Source: Pseudomonas sp. BGr12 (GTDB lineage Bacteria; Pseudomonadota; Gammaproteobacteria; Pseudomonadales; Pseudomonadaceae). From it: a stretch of DNA of 64,000 nt. The notes beneath the pieces were generated by a model, which was not told where the DNA came from, did no database searches, and saw only the letters and a list, made by a program, of their open reading frames with translations. The translations under genes and the position numbers were made by a program. Shown here piece after piece: positions 57,220-64,000 of this stretch. The DNA lies in assembly GCF_030272895.1 (NCBI RefSeq), contig NZ_JALRNF010000008.1, forward strand, positions 88,255 to 152,254. The letters are read 5' to 3'. Positions within the stretch are counted from its first letter, which is position 1. Each line of letters begins with the position of its first letter.

Positions 57220-58740
57220 ATGAATACGTCCTCCTCTAGCACGTCTTCAGCAGCACGTCCCGAAGACGAGAACCTTGGCCTGGGCGCCAACCTGGCGTAT
57301 GGCCTGCAACACGTTCTGACCATGTATGGCGGCATTGTCGCCGTACCCCTGATTCTCGGGCAGGCAGCGGGGCTGACGCCTGCGGACATCGGCCTGTTGA
57401 TCGCCGCGTCACTGTTTGCCGGTGGCCTGGCCACCCTGTTGCAAACCCTCGGCCTGCCGTTCTTCGGCTGCCAGTTGCCGCTGGTGCAAGGGGTTTCGTT
57501 TGCCGGGGTGGCGACCATGGGCGCGATCCTCAGCAACGAGAGTGGCGGCGGCATGCCCGGCGTACTGGGCGCGGTCATGGCAGCCTCGTTGATCGGTTTG
57601 CTGATCACCCCGGTGTTCTCGCGCATCACCAAGTTCTTTCCACCCCTGGTGACCGGTATCGTCATCACCACCATCGGCCTGACCCTGATGCCGGTCGCCG
57701 CACGCTGGGTGATGGGCGGCAACAGCCAGGCGCCGGACTTCGGCAGCATGGCCAACATCGGCCTGGCCGCCATGACCTTCGCCATCGTCCTGCTGCTGAG
57801 CAAGCTGGGCAGCGCCACCATCTCGCGCCTGTCGATCCTCCTGGCCATGGTGGTCGGTACCCTGATCGCCTGGGCCCTGGGCATGACCGACTTCAGCAAG
57901 GTCGCCGAAGGCCCGCTGGTGGCCTTCCCGACGCCTTTCCACTTCGGCATGCCGACCTTCCACATCGCCGCGATCCTGTCCATGTGCATCGTGATCATGG
58001 TGACCCTGGTGGAAACCTCGGCGGACATCCTCGCGGTGGGCGAGATCATCGACACCAAGGTCGACTCCAAGCGCCTGGGCAACGGCCTGCGCGCCGACAT
58101 GGCGTCGAGCATCCTGGCGCCGATCTTCGGCTCCTTCACCCAGAGCGCCTTCGCCCAGAACGTCGGCCTGGTGGCCGTGACCGGGGTCAAGAGCCGCTAC
58201 GTGGTCGCCACCGGCGGGGTCATCCTGGTGGTGCTCGGCCTGCTGCCGATCATGGGCCGGGTCATCGCCGCCGTGCCGACCCCGGTACTGGGTGGCGCCG
58301 GCATCGTGCTGTTCGGCACCGTGGCTGCCAGCGGTATCCGCACCCTGTCCAAGGTCAGCTACAAGAACAACGTCAACCTGATCATCGTCGCCGCCTCGCT
58401 GGGCTTCGGCATGATCCCGATCGCCGCACCGAACTTCTACCACCACTTCCCGAACTGGTTCGAGACCATCTTCCACTCCGGCATCAGCTCGGCGGCGATC
58501 ATGGCCATTCTCCTCAACCTGATCTTCAACCACTTCACCACCGGTAACTCCGACCAGCAGTCGGTGTTCGCCGCCGCCTACGAACGCACCATCCAGTATT
58601 CCGATATCTCGGCCCTGCGTGATGGCGACTACTTCAAGGATGGCAAGCTGTTCGACGCCGAGGGCAAGGAGGTACCGCTGCTCGACGAGAGTGAGGACAA
58701 CCCGCCGGCCAGGCGCCAGACGGCCGCCGCCGAACACTGA
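57220..58740 (+). CDS. NCS2-family uracil/xanthine permease
   Basis: A 506-residue, about 14-TM nucleobase:cation symporter-2. Motifs: NLAYGLQHVLTMYGGIVAVPLILGQAAG at the start, LPFFGCQLPLVQGVSFAGVATMG, and the family signature around SKRLGNGLRADMASSILAPIFG with the QNVGLVAVTGVKSRYV that follows. The NCS2 signature QNVGxxxxTxxxSR is met, and resembles the xanthine/urate branch more than UraA, but the substrate is not certain. A GntR-type palindrome lies in front. A bidirectional terminator follows. Confidence 0.92.
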   Translation: MNTSSSSTSSAARPEDENLGLGANLAYGLQHVLTMYGGIVAVPLILGQAAGLTPADIGLLIAASLFAGGLATLLQTLGLPFFGCQLPLVQGVSFAGVATMGAILSNESGGGMPGVLGAVMAASLIGLLITPVFSRITKFFPPLVTGIVITTIGLTLMPVAARWVMGGNSQAPDFGSMANIGLAAMTFAIVLLLSKLGSATISRLSILLAMVVGTLIAWALGMTDFSKVAEGPLVAFPTPFHFGMPTFHIAAILSMCIVIMVTLVETSADILAVGEIIDTKVDSKRLGNGLRADMASSILAPIFGSFTQSAFAQNVGLVAVTGVKSRYVVATGGVILVVLGLLPIMGRVIAAVPTPVLGGAGIVLFGTVAASGIRTLSKVSYKNNVNLIIVAASLGFGMIPIAAPNFYHHFPNWFETIFHSGISSAAIMAILLNLIFNHFTTGNSDQQSVFAAAYERTIQYSDISALRDGDYFKDGKLFDAEGKEVPLLDESEDNPPARRQTAAAEH

Positions 58741-58758
58741 GTCAGCCGTAGTAAATGA

Positions 58759-58794
58759 AAAAGGGCCGATGCACATGCATCGGCCCTTTTTTAG
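58759..58794. terminator. Bidirectional terminator between the permease and radA
   Basis: Stem AAGGGCCGATGC/GCATCGGCCCTT with a short loop, flanked by A and T runs; serves both convergent genes. Confidence 0.92.
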
Positions 58795-58801
58795 TTGCCG
58801 G

Positions 58802-60169
58802 TTACTCGAACAAGGCGTCCAGGGCCTGCTCCAGCCGGGTCACGGCGATTACCTGAAGGCCCGCCGGGGCTTCCTTGGGCGCGTTGCCCTTGGGCACGAT
58901 GGCGCGCTTGAAGCCGTGCTTGGCCGCCTCTTTCAGGCGCTCCTGGCCGCTGGGCACCGGGCGCACCTCGCCGGACAGGCCGACCTCACCGAACACCAGC
59001 AGGCTATTGTCCAGCGGTCGGTTGCGCAGGCTGGACATGATTGCCGCCATCAGCGCCAGGTCGGAGGCCGTTTCCAGCACCTTGACCCCACCCACCACGT
59101 TGAGGAACACATCCTGGTCGTGGGTCGGGATGCCGCCATGGCGATGCAGCACCGCCAGCAGCATGGCCAGGCGATTCTGGTCCAGGCCCAGGGTCACCCG
59201 GCGCGGGTTGGACAGGTGGCTGTCGTCGACCAGCGCCTGGACTTCCACCAGCATCGGCCGGGTACCCTCCCAGGTGGCCATGACCACGCTGCCGGGCACC
59301 TCCTCCTGGGCACGGGTGAGGAAGATCGCCGAGGGGTTGGAGACTTCCTTGAGCCCGCGATCGGTCATGCCGAACACGCCCAGTTCGTTGACCGCACCAA
59401 AACGGTTCTTCACCGCCCGCAGCAAGCGCAGACGACCATCGGACTCGCCCTCGAAATACAGCACGGTATCGACCATGTGCTCCAGCACCCGCGGCCCTGC
59501 CAGCGCGCCCTCCTTGGTGACATGGCCGACCAGGAAGATCGCCGTGCCGCTCTGCTTGGCGTAACGCACCAGCAAGGCGGCGCTTTCGCGCACCTGGGAC
59601 ACGCCACCGGGGGCCGACTGCAACTGCTCGGTGAAGATCGTCTGGATCGAGTCGATGACCATGACCTTGGGCTTCTCCACCCGGGCGGTGGCGATGATCG
59701 CCTCGATGCAGGTTTCGGTCATCACCCGCAGCTGGTCCTGGGGCAGGCCCAGGCGCCGTGCACGCATCGCCACCTGCTGCTGGGACTCCTCGCCGGTAAC
59801 GTACAGCGCCGGCATGCGCGAGGCAATGGCGCACAGGGTCTGCAGCAGGATGGTCGACTTGCCGATGCCCGGGTCGCCCCCGATCAGCACCACCGAGCCG
59901 TCAACCAGACCGCCGCCCAGCACCCGGTCCAGCTCGGCGCTGGCGGTGGTGAAGCGGGGAATTTCCTCGACACTGACCTCAGCCAGGGTCTTGATCTGTG
60001 CCTGCTGCCCGGCCCAGCCGGTGCGACCGCTGGGCGCCGCGGCGCCACCGCTTTCCACCACGGTCTCGACCAGGGTGTTCCAGGCACCGCACTCGCCGCA
60101 CTGCCCGGCCCACTTGGGGAAGGTCGCGCCGCACTCGGTGCAGCCGTACATGCGCTTGGCCTTGGCCAT
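58802..60169 (-). CDS. radA: DNA repair protein RadA
   Basis: A 455-residue DnaB-like/RecA-like helicase that helps branch migration in recombination. The N-terminal C4 zinc finger is CTECGATFPKWAGQCGECGAW, then Walker A GGDPGIGKSTILLQ, the RadA-specific KNRFGAVNELGVF and a C-terminal Lon-like domain. The ATG at 60169 gives MAKAKRMYGCTECG; an upstream start at 60223 is not needed. Convergent with the permease gene. Confidence 0.97.
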   Translation of the reverse strand: MAKAKRMYGCTECGATFPKWAGQCGECGAWNTLVETVVESGGAAAPSGRTGWAGQQAQIKTLAEVSVEEIPRFTTASAELDRVLGGGLVDGSVVLIGGDPGIGKSTILLQTLCAIASRMPALYVTGEESQQQVAMRARRLGLPQDQLRVMTETCIEAIIATARVEKPKVMVIDSIQTIFTEQLQSAPGGVSQVRESAALLVRYAKQSGTAIFLVGHVTKEGALAGPRVLEHMVDTVLYFEGESDGRLRLLRAVKNRFGAVNELGVFGMTDRGLKEVSNPSAIFLTRAQEEVPGSVVMATWEGTRPMLVEVQALVDDSHLSNPRRVTLGLDQNRLAMLLAVLHRHGGIPTHDQDVFLNVVGGVKVLETASDLALMAAIMSSLRNRPLDNSLLVFGEVGLSGEVRPVPSGQERLKEAAKHGFKRAIVPKGNAPKEAPAGLQVIAVTRLEQALDALFE

Positions 60170-60344
60170 GGGGACGGTCCTCTGCAAAAAGGCACCATGA
60201 TAACTGACCCGGGTAACCTCCACGGCCCCTCAAATCGACAAAACTATTCGATATAACCGCGGTCTGTAGCCGCTGCGCGGCGCATGAAGCGCGTAGCTGA
60301 TTTACACTGCGTTTACCAACCTCATCTGTTACAAGGAATAAACC

Positions 60345-60758
60345 ATGGGCGTGCTCAGTGAATTCAAGGCCTTCGCGGTCAAAGGGAATGTGGTCGACAT
60401 GGCCGTCGGTATCATCATCGGCGCGGCCTTCGGCAAGATCGTTTCGTCCTTTGTAGGCGATGTGGTGATGCCCCCGATCGGTTTGCTGATCGGCGGCGTG
60501 GACTTCAGTGACCTGGCGGTCACCCTCAAGGCCGCCGAAGGCGACGCACCCGCCGTGGTGCTGGCCTACGGCAAATTCATCCAGACCGTGCTGGACTTCG
60601 TGATCGTCGCCTTCGCGATCTTCATGGGTGTGAAAGCGATCAACCGCCTCAAGCGCGAAGAAGCGGCGGCCCCGGCCGAGCCACCGGCCCCTACCAAGGA
60701 AGAAGTGCTGCTGACCGAAATCCGCGACCTGCTCAAGGCGCAGAACCGGCAACCCTGA
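60345..60758 (+). CDS. mscL: Large-conductance mechanosensitive channel
   Basis: A 137-residue inner-membrane channel that releases solutes on osmotic downshock. N terminus [24 protein letters not shown]1 with [27 protein letters not shown]2 with [23 protein letters not shown] and a C-terminal helix. An AAGGAATAA site precedes the ATG. Divergent from radA. Confidence 0.97.
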   Translation: MGVLSEFKAFAVKGNVVDMAVGIIIGAAFGKIVSSFVGDVVMPPIGLLIGGVDFSDLAVTLKAAEGDAPAVVLAYGKFIQTVLDFVIVAFAIFMGVKAINRLKREEAAAPAEPPAPTKEEVLLTEIRDLLKAQNRQP

Positions 60759-60764
60759 ATTCAC

Positions 60765-60850
60765 CTGTAGGAGCGGGCTTGTCCCGCGATGCGTTGCGAC
60801 AGACACACCGCAATCGCGGGGCAAGTCGAATCGTCGCACCGCCGCTCCTA
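60765..60850. repeat. Chimeric REP pair between mscL and fpr
   Basis: The first arm is a class A unit with one change (GGGCTTGTCCC). The second carries the 17-base replacement GCGGTGCGACGATTCGA (read on the minus strand). The second arm overlaps the end of the fpr gene by three bases. Confidence 0.87.
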
Positions 60851-61624
60851 CCAGTAGTTTTCCACCGCCACCTGCCCCGGGCGGCGGCTCAGGCTCAGGT
60901 TCAGGCCGCGCTGCTTGAGCACCTGGCGGGTGTCATCGATCATCTGCGGATTGCCGCAGAGCATCACCCGCGAGTGCTCCGGTGTCAGTGCCAGGCCCGC
61001 GGCGCGCTCCAGTTCACCATTCTCGATCAGGGTGGTGATGCGCTCGGTGAGGGCGCCCGGGTGCTGTTCACGGGTGACCACCGGTATGAACTGCAACTTG
61101 CCCGCGTATTCGGCCAGGTAGTCGCGTTGTTCGAGGCCGGCGATCAGGTCCAGGTAGGCCAGCTCCTTCGCCTCGCGTACCGAGTACACCAGCTTGATCG
61201 AGTCGAAGCGCTCCCAGGCCTCGAAGTCCTGCAGGATCGACACGAACGGCGCGATGCCGGTACCGGTGGCCAGCAACCACAGGTCACGCCCGTCGACGAA
61301 GCGATCGAGGGTGAGGAAGCCGAAGGCCTGGCGATCGATCAGCAAGCTGTCGTCTTCCTTCAGGCGACTCAGCTCACTGGTGAATTCGCCCCCCGGCACG
61401 ACGATGGAAAAGAAATCCAGGTGCTCGTCATGGGGCGCCGAGACCATCGAATAGGCGCGCCAGACCACACTGCCATCGGCCTTGGTCACGCCCAGGCGGG
61501 CGAACTGGCCGGAGCGGAAGCGGAAGCCCGGATCACGAGTGGTGCGCAGGCTGAACAGGCTGGGGGTCAGCGGCTGGACGTCGAGCAACGTCTGGCGGGT
61601 GAACTTTTCAGCGCTGGCAGTCAT
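60848..61624 (-). CDS. fpr: Ferredoxin-NADP+ reductase
   Basis: A 258-residue flavoenzyme that moves electrons between NADPH and ferredoxin or flavodoxin. FAD-binding RAYSMVSAP (RxYSxxS), the NADP-binding GTGIAPFVSIL and C-terminal VMLCGNPQMIDDTRQVLKQRG are clear; the terminal Trp stands where other subfamilies have Tyr or another residue. The ATG at 61624 gives the family N terminus MTASAEKFTRQTLL. The neighbours mscL and the LuxR solo suggest this is the second (FprB-like) reductase of P. putida rather than the FinR-linked one (inference). Confidence 0.94.
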   Translation of the reverse strand: MTASAEKFTRQTLLDVQPLTPSLFSLRTTRDPGFRFRSGQFARLGVTKADGSVVWRAYSMVSAPHDEHLDFFSIVVPGGEFTSELSRLKEDDSLLIDRQAFGFLTLDRFVDGRDLWLLATGTGIAPFVSILQDFEAWERFDSIKLVYSVREAKELAYLDLIAGLEQRDYLAEYAGKLQFIPVVTREQHPGALTERITTLIENGELERAAGLALTPEHSRVMLCGNPQMIDDTRQVLKQRGLNLSLSRRPGQVAVENYW

Positions 61625-61858
61625 GACGTGCTCCAAAAATCAGATGCGCACAGTGTCGCGCAAACGGGCCGGGATAAACACCACCGGATTGTAATGGCTT
61701 CGCCCGGCGCCGATCTGCCCAGCTTCGAAATCAAGAACAGGTCTGACAGAAAGACTGACAAATCTATAGCAAAAAAACCCAACAAAATTGTCAGGCATTT
61801 CCTACAATGCAATTCACCTGATCGGAGTATGGACCCACCTCAGCGCGAGATTTTCGCC

Positions 61859-62566
61859 ATGCCTCATTGGAAAGAGGAACAACTACAACAGTTGCTGAGT
61901 GAAACCTGCGAGCACCGTTTATTCGACGTAGCCGTTTCCCTGGTACAACAACTGGACATGGAATACCTGTCGTTCGGTATGCGCGTGCAGGTTGCTACCC
62001 AGCGCCCGCAGGTCAGGATCTACAACAACTACCCCGAAGCCTGGAATGAGCGCTACCAGAGCGGCGACTACATGAAGATCGACCCGATCGCCGCCCATTG
62101 CCACCACTCCCTGCTGCCGATTCTCTGGCACGATGAAGTCTTCCGAGAGACACCGCAGTTCTGGGAGGAGGCGCGCTCCCATGGACTTCGACACGGCTGG
62201 AGCCAGGCAGCCCACGACGCGCGCCATAACCAGAGCATGTTGAGCGTGGTTCGCAGCCACACCCCCGTCGGGCTCGATGAATTCTACGACAAGGCGGGCC
62301 AGACGATCTGGTTGTGCAACCTGATGCACACCGTGATGCTCGATCGACAGTTTGCCAGCGCCACGCCCTCCTACCACCTCTCCGACCGAGAAACCGAAGT
62401 GCTGAAGTGGTCGGCCGCCGGCAAGACCGCCGCCGACATCGCCTGCATCCTCAGCCTGTCGCAGAGCACGGTGAATTTCCACATTCGCAGCATCATCACC
62501 AAGATGAACACCAGCAACAAGGCCGGCGCCATTGCCATTGCCGCCATGAACGGACTGCTGGAATAA
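61859..62566 (+). CDS. ppoR: LuxR-type solo regulator (PpoR-like)
   Basis: A 235-residue quorum-sensing regulator. The N-terminal acyl-homoserine-lactone domain (about 15-160) keeps the usual Trp, Tyr, Asp-Pro and Trp positions in AWNERYQSGDYMKIDPIAAH and LPILWHD. The C-terminal HTH has LSDRETEVLKWSAAGKTAADIACILSLSQSTVNFHIRSII in pieces typical of the LuxR family. No luxI-type synthase is nearby, so it is a solo. The position between fpr and rlmG matches PpoR of P. putida as I recall. The ATG at 61829 has GGAG only one base away; the ATG at 61859 is preferred. Confidence 0.88.
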   Translation: MPHWKEEQLQQLLSETCEHRLFDVAVSLVQQLDMEYLSFGMRVQVATQRPQVRIYNNYPEAWNERYQSGDYMKIDPIAAHCHHSLLPILWHDEVFRETPQFWEEARSHGLRHGWSQAAHDARHNQSMLSVVRSHTPVGLDEFYDKAGQTIWLCNLMHTVMLDRQFASATPSYHLSDRETEVLKWSAAGKTAADIACILSLSQSTVNFHIRSIITKMNTSNKAGAIAIAAMNGLLE

Positions 62567-62653
62567 CCCCTGCCCGGCAAAGCCCTGTAGAATCCCGGCC
62601 CTGTAGAACGCCCGCCAGATGCGCCGCGTGCCCATGCCCCAGAGCCTTACGCC

Positions 62654-63778
62654 ATGCCTTTGCTGACCAGCCCTTTCGCCGAACTCGACCTGCTCCGCCA
62701 GCCCGAGCAAGCCAACGATCCCTTGCAAGCCTTCGATGCGGCCGACGAATACCTGCTGGAGCACCTGGCCGAACAGGCCCCGGCGCCCGCTACCCGCGTG
62801 CTGGTGCTCAATGACAGCTTCGGTGCCCTGGCGATCAGCCTGAGTGGCAAGCTCGCGGTGCACAGCAGCGGCGACTCGCACCTGGCCCGCCTGGGCCTGG
62901 AGAAAAACCTGGTGCGCAACGGCCAGGCGTTCGACGCCGTGCCTTTCACACCGGCCAGCCTCCCCTGGCAAGGCACCTACGACCGGGTCCTGGTGCGCGT
63001 GCCCAAGACCCTGGCGCTGCTCGAAGAGCAACTGATCCGCCTGCAGGGGCATCTGGCCCCGGGAGCCCAGGTGATCGCCGGGGCGATGATCAAACACCTG
63101 CCGCGCGCGGCGGGCGACCTGCTGGAAAAATACATCGGCCCGGTGCAGGCTTCACTGGCCCGCAAGAAAGCCCGCCTGCTGATTGCCACGGCCGAGGGCA
63201 AGGGGCCGTTCACCTCGCCCTACCCGACCCGCTATCAGCTGGATACGCCGCGCCTGGAACTGCTCAACCACGCCAACGTGTTCTGCCGCGAAGGCCTGGA
63301 CATCGGTACCCGCGCATTCCTGCCGCACCTGCCCACCGGCCTGGGCTCGGCCCGGGTAGCCGATCTTGGTTGCGGCAACGGCGTGCTGGCCATCGCCAAC
63401 GCCCTGGCCAACCCGCAAGCCCACTACACCCTGGTCGACGAGTCCTACATGGCCACCCAGTCGGCGCTGGAGAACTGGCAGGCGGCGCTGGGTGATCGTG
63501 AAGTCGATGTCAGGGCTGGCGACGGCCTCGCCGGCCAGCCGGCGCAATCGCTGGATGTGGTGCTGTGCAACCCGCCCTTCCACCAGCAACAGGTGGTCGG
63601 CGACTTCCTCGCCTGGCGCATGTTCCAGCAGGCGCGCGAAGCCCTGGTGGTCGGTGGCGCGTTGTACATCGTCGGCAACCGCCACCTGGGTTATCACAGC
63701 AAGCTGGCGCGCCTGTTCCGTGGTGTCGATCAAGTGGCGGCGACGCCCAAGTTCGTGGTGCTCAAGGCGCGTAAATAA
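62654..63778 (+). CDS. rlmG: 23S rRNA (guanine-1835-N2)-methyltransferase
   Basis: A 374-residue SAM-dependent enzyme that methylates G1835 of 23S rRNA. Two methyltransferase-like halves: a degenerate N-terminal one (LVLNDSFGALAISL) and the active C-terminal one with VADLGCGNGVLAIAN and the catalytic VVLCNPPFHQQQ. Typical RlmG length and layout. It is followed by a REP pair and the window edge. Confidence 0.95.
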   Translation: MPLLTSPFAELDLLRQPEQANDPLQAFDAADEYLLEHLAEQAPAPATRVLVLNDSFGALAISLSGKLAVHSSGDSHLARLGLEKNLVRNGQAFDAVPFTPASLPWQGTYDRVLVRVPKTLALLEEQLIRLQGHLAPGAQVIAGAMIKHLPRAAGDLLEKYIGPVQASLARKKARLLIATAEGKGPFTSPYPTRYQLDTPRLELLNHANVFCREGLDIGTRAFLPHLPTGLGSARVADLGCGNGVLAIANALANPQAHYTLVDESYMATQSALENWQAALGDREVDVRAGDGLAGQPAQSLDVVLCNPPFHQQQVVGDFLAWRMFQQAREALVVGGALYIVGNRHLGYHSKLARLFRGVDQVAATPKFVVLKARK

Positions 63779-63788
63779 CCCTGCAGCG

Positions 63789-63858
63789 GTGGGAGCGGGC
63801 TTGCCCCGCGATTGCGGGGCATCAGCTACATCGTATCGCGGGGCAAGCCCGCTCCTAC
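63789..63858. repeat. Class A REP pair after rlmG
   Basis: Inverted REP units with a short spacer in which GCGGGGC is partly repeated. Confidence 0.9.
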
Positions 63859-64000
63859 TCTTGCTCTTGATCTTCATGCGCATTGTTTCAGGCGCCGCAG
63901 AATGCGACTTCAGGAGGCCGAGCGGAGGTGCCTGGAGGGGCCGTGCGCAGCACCTTCGGCGTAGCCGAAGAACGCGAGCCGTAGACTTGGCGAAGCAAGT
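63859..64000. other. Unassigned sequence at the right edge
   Basis: No supported gene in the last 142 bases. A perfect hairpin CTTCGGC-GTA-GCCGAAG lies at 63954-63970. The segment continues beyond the window. Confidence 0.5.

Overview
The window looks like a chromosome segment of a Pseudomonas species, most likely of the P. putida group. GC content is high, and gene order matches known Pseudomonas blocks: prs-rplY-pth-ychF; carbonic anhydrase-rimI-holD-mksFEB; proB-obgE-rpmA-rplU-ispB; gdhA, ettA, morA, glyA; yjiA-yjiX-cstA-mapZ; radA-mscL-fpr-LuxR solo-rlmG. About fourteen REP palindromes of the type TGTGGGAGCGGGCTTGCCCC sit almost entirely between genes. No rRNA, CRISPR array, insertion sequence, phage gene or plasmid gene was seen.

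Layout. 1-3.2 kb holds core translation and nucleotide genes (the 5' end of prs is cut off by the window edge). 3.2-22.7 kb is a metabolic, accessory-looking block between ychF and the carbonic anhydrase gene. It carries a SnoaL-like protein, an NCS1 permease with an aldehyde dehydrogenase, a polyphosphate kinase 2, a complete lower galactarate/glucarate pathway (kdgD, transporter, garD, ketoglutarate-semialdehyde dehydrogenase, FadR-type regulator), two MFS exporters, a truncated orphan FecR, an elongator tRNA-Met, a LysE/LysR pair, an M15 peptidase and an unassigned secreted protein. 22.7-30.2 kb is a chromosome-maintenance stretch: carbonic anhydrase, rimI, a pseudomonad psi subunit gene and the condensin operon mksFEB. 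30.2-45.3 kb carries proB, obgE, L27/L21, ispB, small conserved genes (one behind a strong Fur box), a Lon-like protease, a DUF3015-DUF4105 pair, a Gre-like protein and gdhA. 45.6-64 kb holds ettA, the PAS-GGDEF-EAL protein MorA, glyA, the yjiA-yjiX-cstA cluster, the PilZ adaptor MapZ, an NCS2 permease, radA, mscL, fpr, a PpoR-like LuxR solo and rlmG.

How the parts work together. The galactarate genes form a catabolic unit ending in 2-oxoglutarate. A nearly identical 13-base site lies in front of both kdgD and the regulator gene, which suggests autoregulated GntR control. MorA makes and/or degrades c-di-GMP and MapZ reads it, so the window holds both a turnover enzyme and a receptor. CstA, YjiX and the YjiA-type GTPase form the conserved pyruvate/carbon-starvation cluster.

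No large undescribed system is obvious. The leads I would follow are: the DUF3015-DUF4105 pair with a candidate Cys/His site; the unassigned secreted protein divergent from an M15 peptidase; the possible frameshift at the start of holD; the orphan truncated FecR behind a Fur-like site; the Gre-like protein lacking the acidic tip; paired GTATACAA palindromes before gdhA and the NCS2 permease; and a chimeric REP variant found twice. Statements about gene order in P. aeruginosa and P. putida come from memory, not from a search.
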